A DNA stretch of 64,000 nt from Antilocapra americana (Eukaryota; Chordata; Mammalia; Artiodactyla; Antilocapridae): assembly GCA_007570785.1 (NCBI GenBank), contig ML662442.1, forward strand, positions 60,164,180 through 60,228,179, written 5' to 3'. The notes beneath the pieces were generated by a model, which saw only the letters and a program-made list of their open reading frames with translations, did not search any database and was not told the DNA's origin. The position numbers and the translations under genes are program-made. Positions 1-12,657 of the stretch are shown here, in pieces (position 1 is the stretch's first letter; every line of letters begins with the position of its first letter).

Positions 1-2117
1 GTCCAGTGAAATTTTAATAAATAAAGTCCTAAAGACTCTGACTAGAAAAGTTTTCCTGGAAAAGGTGGTTTGGTAAAATTGACAAGGTATAATAATCGAA
101 GCTAATCATGACTTTATTATTTGTGAAAAGATTCACAGTGAGTTTATTTTTAAAGAGTAAGAAAGAAAAACTAAATTGCTGTTTCTATAGTTGCCCATTT
201 TCAAAGTCTGGAGTGAATGCTCCTATTTCTTTTCTCTTATTGTAACACATTCTCATTCCAACCAATTCATTTTTCAGGTAATTCTAAACTTTAAAAGTGC
301 AGGCCTAGAATGATTTAAACTGCCCTCTAAAGTTTTATTTCCTGTTAGATTGCTATTTAATTGCTGCCTTGCTGCTTCTTAAGTGGAAGCTATACCTTCC
401 AACTTTGAGGGTCAGGTTATTGGCTTCCATTTATTTACTGGGTTTCAAACCCAAATACAGGGCCAGGCATGTAGCTAGATAGCTTGAGGAAGTGGATGTA
501 GGGAAATCGTGGGAACAGTGAGGCGGGTAAGCGCTCCCATGCCTGGCTAAGGGTCAACGGATTTGGATTCTCAGCTTCAGGTGTTTGCTGACATCATGCT
601 GAGATGTGGGCCTCCCCCATGTTGCTAGAACTGTTTTAAAAGAAGAACCAGATATCTGCATTTTTGCGTGATCTTTCCTGATTTTTAATATTTTTGCAAC
701 TAATTTTTTGTTTTTCCTCCCAAGTCCTTAAAGCCAAGAAAGAAAACAAAACAGAAACCATGTCTGCTGGAGCTCTCTGGTTAATGGGTGGTTCCTTTGT
801 GCGTCCTGTTTTAGTATTTCCATACAGCATCTTAGTTATTGCTCAAAAGAGCGGTTACTCATTAGTACCATCAGCCCACACTCTGCCAGTGGGTAACATT
901 CAGTGCTCAGTGTCTTAAAATCTTGGAAGTTTTTGATAACTGTGTAAAACAAACCTTGTCACATTCCTCTGTAATCAGGAATTTTACTCTGTTGAAAACG
1001 CCTGGGTGATGATGAAGCCTCAATACCTTGACAATCCATCTCTCCTGGGGCTGACTATCACAGTGGGTCCACAGACTGCCCTGGCTCCCCAGCAGCACTC
1101 GGTTGTACCCCTGCCACGCCCCCGCCTGCCTGGAGTCCCGAGATCAAAGATGTGCTCCTGCTCCTGAGACGCGATGTTGAAGTAGTTTCTTCCAAAAGCC
1201 TATAAAACAGATGGTGTTTTTTTTTTTTTTTAATATAATGTTTTCAGAGAAATTGCATAGCCCAACTCTTGCTTTAGGCCAATTTGGAAAAATTGCTTTC
1301 ACCTTTTCCTCTCCTGTCTTCTACCCCATCACATGCTCTGCTTATAGTTCTCTTCACCTTAGGATAGCAGTGATAAAAACTGTGTCTCTTACAACCTACC
1401 AGCACTTGACTGGTACTCCAGAGGGTTATGGAGTAAATAGGTGTTTGATTAAATGTGTGTCTGAAAACACTAAGAGCCTTTGAAAGATAGTGTCAGAGGG
1501 CCAGGCTGGTGCTCCTCGGGAAGCTGGGTGTAACAGGTCATGTACTTTCTTCTTTCACCAACTTCCTTTAATGGCTTGATAACATTTCTAGAAGTCTGTC
1601 TAGGCAAACGGTGTGAATGAGGTTTTACACAAAATCAAGGCTATTTCCCCTCCCTTTCTGAAGGTGAGGTCTCCCAAACTTGCTAATTAGAGAGCAGAGC
1701 AGGAAAGAGAATGTCTGAGTCACTGTCTCCAAAGCTAGTAAAACCAAACTCTGAAGAAAAAAATAAATAAATAAAAGATTTCTTTGGAAATGCCCACAAC
1801 TTAGTCACTCTGTTAAAACACAATTGACAAAACCTCTTTTCCTTTCAGGCCTCTCCTAAAACAACAGTTAAATCCTGTGAGTCAAGTTGAAGGCTCATTC
1901 TACCCAGTTTGTTGGATGTAATGGGGTAATTGCCCAGACTGCAGTTAAACTGTTTCCATTCTGATGATTGATTCTAAAGGTCTCAAGGTGGATCCAGAAC
2001 TCCTTTGGACAAGTCTTTGAATCATCTGTCCACCCACAGCACAATGTTGCCAACAACTATGATTTATTTTTTAAAAGGGAAGCAATGATTTTCCTATTGA
2101 ACAAAAAGCTCAGCTTG
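1..2117. other. single-copy AT-rich sequence, no gene seen
   Basis: No recognised repeat or convincing exon. The only local features are a somewhat GC-richer patch around 1085-1180 and a T-run at 1216-1230. Short open frames here lack homology and any coding signature that I can see. Confidence 0.55.
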
Positions 2118-2290
2118 GAATCAGAAGATCTGGGGTGGAAATGTGGCTCAACTCCTTATTTGCTATGTGTCCTTGGGTTCCTTATCTAACCTTTATAAGT
2201 CTGTTTTCTTACTCATATAATTGGGACAATAATTGCTAACTGTCAGGGCTGCTGTGTGAATGAAATGAGGTAATATATTCATTGATTCAT
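2118..2290 (+). mobile_element. MIR SINE (old, tRNA-derived)
   Basis: The order of motifs matches MIR: a 'tcagaagatctgggg' start, 'tatgtgtccttgggtt', a stretch resembling 'cagtttcctcatctgtaaaatgggg' and 'gtgaatgaaatgaggtaata'. Divergence is high, as expected for a mammal-wide element. It ends in an ATTC-rich tail near 2280-2300. Confidence 0.7.
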
Positions 2291-2515
2291 TCATTCATAC
2301 TCCAAACAAACTATTTCTCAGCAGAAGTTGGCACTATTTGATCTTAATGAGTAACATAAGTTACAAAAAGAAAAAAAGATGATTATTTAGTTTAGTTCCT
2401 TTCCATTTTAATAGATTTCCATCAGTATTGTAAGAAGCATCCTTCCTTAAGAGTTATCCTTTCTTGATGCACAATGCCCTTGCCTTTCATTTGCTCTGTG
2501 TTTAATTCATTTTTT

Positions 2516-2670
2516 TAAATGGTGGTCCAGTGGTTAAGACTTCACCTTCCAATGCAGGAGGTTCCATTTCTTGTTGGGAAGCTAAGATGCCTCTAGGCCA
2601 AAACACCAAAGCATAAAACAGAGGCAATGTTGTAACAAATTCAATTTATTACAAAATTCAAAAATTTTTT
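2516..2670 (+). mobile_element. CHR-1-type SINE
   Basis: The tRNA-like head 'ggtggtccagtggttaag' is followed by 'ccaatgcaggagg' and a body reading 'gctaagatgcc...ggccaaaa' before an A/T-rich tail. This is the arrangement of the short cetartiodactyl CHR SINE, here diverged. Confidence 0.65.
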
Positions 2671-3841
2671 AAATAGTTCACATCAAAAAAATTCTTTAAA
2701 AGAAGTATCAAATTAGTTTTTATATTCTCTAGAGATATGTTCTTTTTAAGGATATACTTTCCTTCATTTTCAGGGAAGCAGAGTCAATACATCCTTTGGA
2801 GGGTCTTTCTTCTCTTCTCACTAAGCCTGGTTTAGGGATGAGTTGTGCCATCATCCATGAACCTGTGAGGGTGAACAGCGGCCCAGGTTATGCACACAGA
2901 GGCTGGTTTATTCTCTTTGATTTTCAGGGATGCTAGTGCTGCATTCCTCTTTAAGAGTGTAGTCCAATGTTTCACTTGCCTGAAAGACATATTTTTTTTT
3001 TAAGTATCTTAGATGATTGTCCTAAGCTGAGTGTTTCATTTCAATCCTGTTCATTGTTTTAATGGCATTTAGTTGAATTTTGGAGACACAGGATTCCTAG
3101 ACTTCCATTACTACAGATATTTTCTGTCTCAATCAAATTTCTTATTGACAACTTTGAATTTCATGCTGTAATTGACTGAAAGTCGCTCTGTTTTCTTCTC
3201 ACATACACACATCAGGAGAGGGTGCCCTCTTTTGACCCATCTCATGGTGGTGACAACACAAAACACAGTTTGCTATTTCTTCTCATTGCTCTGCAGGAGT
3301 CATTTTGCTGGTGATGACCTCAGAAATCAGACTTCAGGGTGACAACTACGAGCTTTAGAGTTGGGAAGTGGTTTCGGTTTGCTTGTTTTGCAATCTGCAA
3401 AATCTCCTTTCAAGCAACATCTTTACTTTTTTGTGTACCCATTAAAAAATTTGTGTACCCATTCATGCATGGGTCTGCATTCTATACAACCTTTTGGCTG
3501 TGGAGAAAGACTTGAAAAATGAATTCCAACAATGACTGTTATGTTAAAAGTTATCGATTTTTCTCAAAAGTAGAGGAAAAGAAGAAATATCCTTTCTGTC
3601 TGTATTTCATGGCACATTTCTATCCAGGGATTCTCTGATGTGTCGTGACATGTTGGAGGAAGAGCTGAACAATATGTTTTTCACCTCTGTTCTCCCTTCC
3701 CTTGGAAAAAAACTATCTACAATTTCTGCATTAGTCAGAGAATCTTTTCTTTCTTTACTTTCAGAATGTGACAGAAATAATACAGTTTTTTTTAAACAAA
3801 CAAGCAAATCATTTTGATGTCAATAGCTATTAACCTTTTGG
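2671..3841. other. single-copy sequence, no gene seen
   Basis: AT-rich with no repeat I can name. A short duplication, 'tttgtgtacccatt', occurs twice around 3429-3464. Confidence 0.5.
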
Positions 3842-4165
3842 CAGACACAGAAGCACATGAACATTTATTGAGAAGCAATTATATACAAGGTATTGAAATG
3901 TGGAAAGTATAAAGACAATAGGTTCTTGTCTTCAAGCGACTTGTCTTTATGGACAGACGTTAAACATGCACTATATATAAAACTTCTATCCAAGGCAATG
4001 GGTAACACATGACATCTGAATTCTATGAAGTTTCCCATAGCAGAGGATATATTGCCCCTGATAGGAGAGGTTATTATAGACTTCTGGGAGGAAAGAGCCC
4101 TGAGGGCTTGGTAAAAGTTTGACTGGCAGAAATAAACATTATTCTAGGTAAAAGAATAGAATTAC
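3842..4165 (+). mobile_element. possible ancient dispersed repeat (family not named)
   Basis: The stretch 'acatttattgagaagcaattatatacaaggtattg' (split over 3860-3895) followed by a 'gttcttgtcttcaagcgac' motif resembles an old mammal-wide repeat that begins with a 'tttattgagcacctactatgtgc' type sequence. The same family appears better preserved at 44935-45660. I do not assign a family name. Confidence 0.3.
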
Positions 4166-4775
4166 CTGGGTAGAATCTAATGACTGAATGAATAACAATG
4201 AATAAGTTTCATATAGCTAAAAAACTGAATTTAATGTAAATGCTAGGACACAGTTTATTGTTGCTGCTATAATTTAAATTTCAGTGGAATTCCTATTCAA
4301 TGATGATGATGAAAAGAGTGCATGGTAATACAAAATGCACAAATACAAACAAATGTTGATGATGCAATCCAGATGATCAATCCTGGCCTCAATTGCTTGT
4401 AGTCAGTCTATGAACAAGAAGAATTTAAAATTCAGTACCCAAAACTCTGAAATTCAGCCAAGTTCCCCTTGAAGTGTTTGCTATCTCTATATTACTGTGG
4501 GTTGAAGGAATTTTTTATTCCGAATATTTTATCATAAAATACTTTACCTCATACCCGCAATCCATGCTGGGTAAAAGTTCATAAACCCTGAGGGAGATAT
4601 ATATCCAGTAAGATCTGTGTCATCCCTGGCAACTTTCTTTTGGATGGAGAATACTCTTCTAACAAGACTGCTGGGCATCAACACCATGGAGCAGTGCCTT
4701 GTACAGAAGGAGTAGTTGGCAAAGCAAGGATCCACAGCTATTGGAATCATCCCTGCCATTCATTGTAGGCTGCAC
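4166..4775. other. single-copy sequence, no gene seen
   Basis: No repeat or gene recognised. A short ATG-rich run, (GAT)n-like, lies around 4300-4315. Confidence 0.45.
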
Positions 4776-4975
4776 AAGTGCCGGGCACTATGCATCTACT
4801 CTACATGCACTATCGCGTTTGCTCCTGTGGCACTTCTAGGGAGGTACTGCCATACACAATATATTTTTTTACGTATCAAAAAACAAAGGATAAGAAAGAT
4901 TAGGAAAATTTCCAAGGCTCTTAACAGATTCAAACTCAGATTCAAACCCACAGAGCCTGTGTTCTATCTGTTTGG
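4776..4975 (-). mobile_element. MIR SINE, reverse orientation
   Basis: Read on the plus strand it follows reversed MIR: 'gtgccgggcactatgc', 'acatgcactatcgcgttt', 'gaggtactgc', then 'agattcaaacccacagagcctgtg'. It is heavily diverged and lies directly upstream of a BovB tail. Confidence 0.7.
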
Positions 4976-5010
4976 GATTGTGATGATTCTAAATATTATA
5001 TTATTTGAGA

Positions 5011-5446
5011 GGTACATGTATGGATGTGAGAGTTGGACGGTGAAGAAAGCTGAGTGCTGAAGGATTGATGCTTTTGAACTGTGGTGTTGGAGAAGGCTCT
5101 TGAGAGTTCCTTGGACTGCAAGGAGATCCAACCAGTCCATCATAAAGGAGATCAGTCCTGGGTGTTCATTGGAAGGACTGATGTTGAAGCTGAAACTCCA
5201 ATATTTTGCCCACCTGATATGAAGAGCTGACTCATTTAAAAGACCCTGATGCTGGGAAAGATTGAGAGGAGGAGGAGAAGGGGACGACAGAGGATGAGAT
5301 GGCTGGATGGCATCACCGACTCAATGGACATGAGTTTGGGTGGACTCCAGGAATTGGTGATGGACAGTGAGGCCTGGCGTGCTGCAATTCATGGGGTCGC
5401 AAAGAGTCAGACACAACTGAGTGACTGAACTGAACTGAACTGACTC
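5011..5446 (+). mobile_element. BovB LINE 3' end (5'-truncated)
   Basis: Sense-strand BovB from the end of the reverse-transcriptase ORF to the 3' terminus. The first frame encodes MYGCESWTVKKAE, a typical BovB ORF2 C-terminal motif, and the copy ends in the tandem 'tgaactgaactgaactga' tail at about 5428-5446. It is truncated to about 430 bp and the frame is broken. BovB is an RTE-clade retrotransposon characteristic of ruminants. Confidence 0.92.
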
Positions 5447-6496
5447 ACACTTGCTAAAGGAAAGCCTTATTGCTAAGGAAACAAATGAATCCACCAATAG
5501 TTGACACTATTAACAAAAATGTACGTGGGAAATTCTGTCATAAGGTAAGATCTGAAACAATGCATTAAGGGAGAAGTTAGTTTCCCTCCTCTGCTTGTGT
5601 TTGCATGACACGAAAGAAAATTACCACACCTACCCCAGAGTTTTGCCAAATCCCTAAGGCTGGTTGGCAGATAGGCTAGGTTTTATTTGTAAATATTTTC
5701 ACTTAAGGAAATTTATTTTCTAAACTCTTTCTATTGATGGCCCCAGAATTCTAAAGTGAAGGACAAGAAAGAGGAAGAGGATGATGATGAGAAAAAAAAA
5801 TCATACTGGTTAGTGTTAATTGATGGTTTTTTAAATTCCTTAGTTTTATCAATATATATTTTCCTAGTCATTATTTTTATTCTTATGTCCCAATTATTAA
5901 GAAATTTGAAATAAAATGTTAATTTTCCCATGACGTTTCTCAGCTCAATCCTTATTTCTAAAGGAATGAAGCACAATATCTTACACAAATCATTATCAGT
6001 CATCTCACATACTGTTTATTAAATGATCTCAGGTAGTTTATTAAATTTAAGCATTAGATACAAGTGTGATTCATCAGACTGATGAGTCCTAGTTTTCAGC
6101 TCAATACACTGACAATAGTATATCAATATAATATAATATATGCACAATAAATAATGACAATACTGAATTCCAAGGCTTTTACTTAGTCTTGAGCCTTAAG
6201 GCTATTCTACAGTTTTTCTCTTCCGAATATGCTTGGTTATCTATAACCGCTGATGTTACCTTCTGTTTTAAATATTAAGTCATCCTTATCGATTGATGTG
6301 TGCACATACCATTTCTAAAGTGTTGGCTTTAGAAAAGATTCAATCATTTGCTGTGTTTGGTGGGGAAAAGCAAACTCTGCATGTATCATTCTCCATTTCT
6401 CAAGAAGACAACTAATGTTATGAATAGGAACTGTTGCCCAAAAAATGTCCTGCATTCACTTTTGCATTTGATCTTGTTATTATCGAAGACATCTTG
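5447..6496. other. AT-rich single-copy sequence, no gene seen
   Basis: No repeat family recognised. There is a purine-rich stretch at about 5755-5800 and a TA-rich stretch near 6120-6140. Confidence 0.5.
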
Positions 6497-6744
6497 CAGA
6501 CTTCCCTGATGGTGCAGTGGTTAAGATTTTGCCTGCCAATGGAGGGTACATGGATTCCATCCCAAGTCTGGAAAGATCCCTCATGAAGAGAAGCAACTAA
6601 ACCCATGTGCCACAACTACTGAAGCCCTCGCACTATAGAGCTGTCGCTCTGCAACACAAGGTATCTTTCTCACTGCATCTAGAGAAAGCTCGAGTGCAAC
6701 AATGAAGACTCAGCACAGCCAAAATTAAATAAATTTTTAAAAAG
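6497..6744 (+). mobile_element. CHR-2-type SINE
   Basis: The head 'cttccctgatggtgcagtgg' and 'cctgccaatgga' are followed by 'catgtgccacaactactga', 'gcaacaatgaagac' and 'cagccaaaattaaataaa'. This is the long cetartiodactyl CHR element with an A-rich tail, about 250 bp and somewhat deleted compared with the copy at 52848. Confidence 0.85.
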
Positions 6745-9410
6745 AAGTCACCCTGTCACATGAAGACCTTGCTAGAATGGTATTCAAATAGTTTCCATTT
6801 AATAAGATATTCAAATAAAATATCTGCATTTAATATCTGCATTTAGTCTTCTATGAATTAATTAAAATTATTATCTTAAAAAATACTCAAAGGACTTATA
6901 ATTAAGTCTAATAGATAACTATCCAACTGGCTGAGAGAATTGGAGAAAAATTGCTATCTTTTCAAAGTCCTATAGGAACAGTACTTCGAACATCCAAAGG
7001 CAGAATTGAGGTACTCCACACTAAAATTTTTTTTCTAAAAAAACAATTCAGAACAACAAGATATAGTTTCATGCCAATAATAAATTCTTTTCATGTTTGC
7101 ATGTGTACTTAACAGGTACCTGAGCTCTCTGGCCAAGATCAGGGAACTGTGGGTCATAACCAAAGTATGTGCTGGATGAGCAAACTCAAACCACCAAAAG
7201 GTATTTCCATGGACCTGAAACACATTTTTGAGGGGAACATTCAGAAATATAGTTCATTTGGACCAGATCTTTTTGATTTCCAGTTTCTTTTTTTCCAAGT
7301 CATTGAATGAATTCTTTGATGGAACATACCAGGTTTGCACAGGCTAATGAAAAAGCCACATATACTTTTTCTTATTAATTTGAGGCAAAACTCCTGGTTG
7401 GGCTGTTCAAAGAAGACAAGAGCCTTGCAATTAGGTTCATTAATGTAGCTTAGGGTCTGGTTTCCTTTATTCCATGGCTTCCAGAGGAAGATCGATCTCT
7501 ATCCTTGTCTAGTAAAATATCAGCTTATAATGAAAGCATAACTCTTTGATGTATTTCTTTGTAGAATCTGCTTTCAGAAACTTTTGATGCTTTGCTTTAT
7601 CTCCTCCTATTAGGGCTTTTATCTAACCCCCAAAGTCACCCACCAAAGCAGACACTCTGAAGTCCCACTGGGCTCCCATCAGTCCAGTAGAGAGGGCTGA
7701 CATGACATATTAGTCTTAAATCGAAAGCATATGTTTGAAAAATGCCTAGTTTCCTGGCAATAATTAAGAATGCGACTTGGCAGATTGGCAGCCACATAAA
7801 ACAATCATTAGTAAACCCTATATTTATTATGTTCCCATTTTATGGAAATGAAACCCACATTACAAATACGTATAGGAAACTGGACCCAAAATGATGCACA
7901 GGTAGAATTAATTATGATGAAGATGAAAAGAACATCAGTAGTTTTTTTTTTCTAATTCACTTTTCTTATCCCAAAAAGGTCTCCCCCAAAAGCAGCCACA
8001 TCAAAACATTTTAAAATTTCTTTCTGTTAACTTTTAAAACCATCTTGGATAAATTTCTTCATCAGTACTCATCTATCAGTGTGTCTCACTAAAGGGCTCT
8101 GGTGCACAACTAATTAAGATATAGGAGGCTTTTGCTTTATATATGAAAAATTCCAGATACTTAAAAAGCCCCTTCAACCCTTCTGTGAATACATACATTA
8201 TAATATATATGTACATAATATATATGCATGTATATATTATAAATGGATGCACATTTAGGAATGATATTTACCAAGAATACATAAGTCTAACGACATTTCC
8301 TGCTAAATATTGAAATAATTCTGCCCAATAGAAAATATTCACTGCACCAAGCCTCCCATGAGTAACTCTATCTTTTCCCTTCAGACCCATTGAACGTCCC
8401 CATAATCTAGCCAAAAAGGAGCCAGTGTCTCTGGCCTTTACTCCACTGTCGTTTCTGTTCAGTAGTGTCTGTATTGCCCTGGTTGTTGCATATCTTGCAA
8501 ATCACTTCTGCACACAAGTATTGCCTCCTGTGCGTGACCTGTTCACACATGAAGAGACTCTCTACTTTGAAGAGCAGCAGTGTTAGTAACATGGAAGCCA
8601 CCTAGTCAAGAAGGCTATGGAGCCAGTCACCCAGTGGCAAGTGGGCAAACACACATCCATATTATTTTAGTTATTCATGAATATATGGCAAAATGTAGCG
8701 ATATTTTTCTCTTAAAGAAGTAAATAAGAAGAGAATCAAGTAGGTCCAGTTCAGAAAATGTTGGAAAAGTGGCCACGGCCATGAAGTGCGTGTAGGACCA
8801 AAAATATAACTGGCAAACTTTTCCATGGTGCATCTTATCTATAAAAGTGAAGAAACAAAAGTTTTCACTCTCCATCTGCCTTGTTTCATGTGAAATAAAC
8901 CAGGTCATCTAAGCAATAACATTTATTTTGTTTTCTAAATTGCTGACTCTGAAAAAAATCCTCTTTCTTACAAAGTTCAAATTCCAAATAACACCCTGGG
9001 ATGGGGAATTCAAGAGTCTCTGGAGAAAATGTTTTAAAATTAAGATCATCTTAGAAATATGTTAGTGACTAAATATGACACTAATTGTTTTCCTTTTATC
9101 TTTATTTTTTTGTGTATTTTTATATTCTTATTTGCCAGTATTTTCTTTATAAATTTTAGAGCACTTTTGGCCATTTAGATAGTAATTTGTACATTATTTA
9201 ACAAGAATGCTAGTTTTATTCTTTCATAGAGTCTTTCACTTTACATCTATTTGTTGATTCTGCTTGGGAGTTTTATTTGACTTGGTAGGATGTCTTTCTA
9301 ACTCTAGACATAAGTGCCCTTAATAAGAAATCATTAATTAAGTTTAACAACCATACATGGTATCCAGTATTTTGTCACAATTTAAATTTTCATTCATTGT
9401 GCCTACTTTC
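6745..9410. other. AT-rich single-copy sequence, no gene seen
   Basis: About 2.7 kb without a recognised repeat or gene. A degenerate (TA)n/(TATG)n low-complexity patch sits at about 8195-8245. The region 8400-8640 is slightly more GC-rich, but its open frames are short and unrecognised. Confidence 0.5.
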
Positions 9411-9621
9411 TTAAGTTGCTTCAGTGGTGTCTGACTCTTTGAGACCCTGTGGGCGATAGCCCACGAGACTCCACTGTCTATGGGATTCTCCAGGCAAGAA
9501 TTCTGGAGTAGATTGCTTTCTTTCAAGGGATCTTCCTGACCCAGGGATCAAGCACATGTCTCTTAAGTCTCCTGCTTTTGCAGGCAGGTTCTTTACCACT
9601 AGCACCACCTGAGAAGTCCTA
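9411..9621 (-). mobile_element. Bov-tA SINE, reverse orientation
   Basis: The plus strand reads the reversed element: 'gtctgactctttgagaccc', 'gggattctccaggcaag', 'tgacccagggatcaagc', then the tRNA-like head 'ttctttaccactagcaccac'. It is near full length and moderately diverged. Confidence 0.88.
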
Positions 9622-9734
9622 AGTTCATTAATTCAATTGAATTAAAGTGGTTTGCCATTTAGCAGTGGTTTTCAAGCAAATTTTTGTGAGTTCTAATTAT
9701 GATTTGGAGGCTCTAAGAATTATAATGATTATAG

Positions 9735-9995
9735 TAAATGATAGTGGTGGTAGAATCTTGTGGTTAAGCACAGAAGCTCTGAAGATAGAAGACAAGCAAA
9801 CTAAACAACCAATTAGGTTTATACCTGAAACTGCCAGTTACTAACACTATGACCATGTGCAATTTATTTTAACCTTTCTAGCTCAGTTTCCTTAGCTGTA
9901 AAATGAGAGTAAGGATTAAATAGAATTACGCATGTCTGACATATAAATAAATAAAAATTATTAGTAGTAATAGTAGTGATAGTAGCAGCAGTAGT
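9735..9995 (+). mobile_element. MIR SINE
   Basis: The sequence follows MIR: 'ggtggtagaatcttgtggtta' (the tRNA-like head), then 'gccagttactaacactatga' and 'gtttccttagctgtaaaat'. It runs into an imperfect (TAG)n-rich patch at about 9957-10000. Confidence 0.72.
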
Positions 9996-10010
9996 GTTAG
10001 TAATGATCAC

Positions 10011-10455
10011 AAACTGTGAAGACAGATCCTCAGAAAATTATGAAAGCAAGCTTTTTATCTGATCAGATAAAAACTTAGTCTCATGTCCAGAATATACTCT
10101 CCACACAGACACGTTTTCATCAGCTCAGAAGAACTATTAACTTTGACTCTCTTTTAATCACCTTCTCTTTATCCTGTTGATGAAGGATCACTGCCCTAGG
10201 ATTATAAGGTTGAACAACAATATCTGACACCAGACAGATGAGATCAATGACCGTTTGTTAGCCACATATACTCACAACCCAGAGGAAGGGACACCACATG
10301 CCATGATGGGGATGGGGAACCACATAAGGGTTCTGCTCAGGAACGGGGTGATAGATCAGGGGCTGCAGACGTATCAAATGATGAAGTGCACTCTGGTTTC
10401 CACAAGAGGATATAATTGACGTGGCTGAATAATTTCTTAGACTGGCAGGGAGCTG
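10011..10455. other. single-copy sequence, no gene seen
   Basis: No repeat or gene recognised between the MIR and the following BovB piece. Confidence 0.45.
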
Positions 10456-10645
10456 AAGCCCACTAAAAGATTGTGATGCTAGGAAAGACTGAGAGCAGGA
10501 GGAGATGGGGGAGACAGAAGATGAGATGGTTGGATGGTATCACCGACTCAATGGACACGAGTGAGTAAACTCCGGGAGATAGTGAAGAACAAGGAAGCCT
10601 GGCATGCTGCAGTTAAGGGGTCACAAATAGTCAGACACAATTTGA
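10456..10645 (+). mobile_element. BovB LINE 3' terminal fragment
   Basis: Sense BovB tail: 'gatgctaggaaagactgaga', 'atgagatggttggatggtat', 'caccgactcaatggacacga' and 'aagcctggcatgctgcagt'. Only the last ~190 bp remain and several bases are missing near the 3' end. Confidence 0.88.
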
Positions 10646-10825
10646 ACTACAATGACAATTAAGGAATAAGCAGGCACTGTGCCTGGTCCCCTGGATAAAG
10701 AGAGCCAGCCCACAGAATAGAGTATGGAGGGGATTTTGCTGTTAGGCCACAGGGGGCCTCCTGATTGCCCCAGATGTCAAAGCAGCACATAATATTGGGA
10801 CTTTATGTAAGTCATGACTAGAGTG
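10646..10825. other. short single-copy gap
   Basis: Non-repeat sequence between two ruminant elements; nothing recognised. Confidence 0.4.
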
Positions 10826-10952
10826 GTGGAATTAAGTTGTATCCAACTCTTTTGCAACCCCATGGACTGTCACCTGCCAAGTTCCTCTCTCCATGGGATC
10901 TCCCAGGCAAGAATACTGGAGTGGGTTGCTGTTTCCTTCTCCAAGGGATATA
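10826..10952 (-). mobile_element. BovA-type SINE fragment, reverse
   Basis: Contains 'ccaactcttttgcaacccc', 'atggactgtcacctgcc' and 'caggcaagaatactggagtg' ending in 'tccttctccaaggg', i.e. the BovA half of a Bov-tA/BOV-A2 element in reverse. The tRNA-like half is absent. Confidence 0.85.
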
Positions 10953-12231
10953 AGCATTACATCACATCTTTTCTCCATGATGTGTTTAGTCTCAAAACCA
11001 GACCAAACAAAAACACCTTAATGATATTCAATTAAGTTGACTGAGTGCTACCAGATACAGGAGTTTTAAGACCTACTGAGATTATTCACCCAGGCATTGC
11101 TAAGTCTCACTTCTGGGAAGGATGATACTACCCGTGGTTACATTATCATGCATCAGAGTAAAATAGACACCTGGTCACCTGGTACATGGGAAGAAAGCTG
11201 TGTCAGAGAGCTCAGGTCTATAGACATGCAGATGCTTTACTGGTGCTCTGATTAATTCAGATCACCCATCGACCTGGTTCATTATATAGTTATATGAACA
11301 ATACTGACATTATTTAGTGGTTTAGAGATCAGGCTGCCAAATCACATTGCTTTCCTTTTAGTCCTCTTCTTCATGTACCCAAGAGTCCACTTCATGCAGC
11401 TGCCCAACTAGCTATTTCTAGATGGCAGGAAAACAAAGGTAATTGCTTTCTCAGTTTTAGTATCTCATTGTTCTAAAATGCGCTTTCCCGTAGGGAATAG
11501 TCTCTGCTTCAGTGAGTCAAAGGTTAGGGGTCCTCATTATACTGTTATTTAGGGAGATATACAAGAATAACCATAATTTTCCTTGTGACTGGCACATCAT
11601 CAGAGTTGCTTTTTTTTAATCAAATAGTTCCATTTTAAAGAATGAAATGTTTTGAATGGCTTAGATATCATTGGATATTCATTTTTCTTGTGTCATTTTC
11701 ATTTCTCTTGGGTATAAGAATATGACGGCATTTTCTTTTTTGTCCCAGAAAATTTAAAAACCCAGTGTTTAAATCTTATGTACAGAAATTAAATTCTTAA
11801 ACCATCAGCAACTGGCCTTGAAGCTTCTGTCAAGGGAAGAACCCAGAGCAGTTTCAAAGGGTCTGGGCGAGTGTTCATAGTCAACGTGTCATAATTCAAA
11901 AGCCTTAAATTCATTCCCTTCCTGCTCTTTTCCACTTCTCTGGAGGTAGGGCTTTAGGATTTCACGTTTTCATTAGTGTCTCCTTCACAGATCTTATAGA
12001 GGATATGAAAAAAGAAAGAACTTAAAACCATCAATTTCTCTATCTTAACAACTCTGGTAAACATTTTTCTAAAGCTTAAAAAAAATCTCTGGTAAATTAT
12101 TTTAAAGAGAAAAACTAAAATTAACTGTGGAACTCAGTTTCATATTCTCACCCTCCCTATATCATATACATCTGATAGAGCTTGAAACGGTGTCAATTAT
12201 AATGTGACATACAGCGTATAGGAAGGGGTAA
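10953..12231. other. single-copy sequence, no gene seen
   Basis: About 1.3 kb of AT-rich DNA with no recognised repeat or gene. Confidence 0.5.
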
Positions 12232-12239
12232 AAATGCAC

Positions 12240-12471
12240 ATGGACATCCCGGTAGCCCAGTGGTAAAGAATCTACCTGCAAGGCAGGCGACACAGGAAAT
12301 GCTGGTTTGATCCCTGAGTTAGGAAGATTCCCTGGAGGAGGACATGTGGCAACCCACTCCAGTATTCTTGCTGTCCCATGGACAGAGGTGCCTTTGTCCA
12401 TGTCTGACTCTTTGCAGTCCTTGGGCTCACAAAGAGTTGGATATGACTGAAGTGACTGAGCAGCAGTGAAT
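12240..12471 (+). mobile_element. Bov-tA SINE with target-site duplication
   Basis: The tRNA-like head 'ggtagcccagtggtaaagaa' is followed by the BovA body ending 'gttggatatgactgaagtga'. The direct repeat AAATGCAC flanks it (12232-12239 and 12472-12479). Within the body, around 12378-12430, the usual sequence is rearranged: a 'gtccatgtctgactctttgc' segment appears in the opposite orientation to the rest. Confidence 0.88.
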
Positions 12472-12657
12472 AAATGCACTGTGATTTATTCAGTTCGCTT
12501 ATATCAACTGATTCTAAAAGAAATCAATAATTACATTTTCACATCTACTATACACACAGTATCACAACATCAGTGGTCAGCTCTGTAGTTAAATATGTGT
12601 CATTTTACTTAATTTCAAAATTTTTGGAATTATCTGACTAACTATGCCACCTAATTA

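Noticed and set aside
5728..5800. Purine-rich stretch as a possible regulatory motif
   Set aside because: Simple low-complexity sequence without other support.
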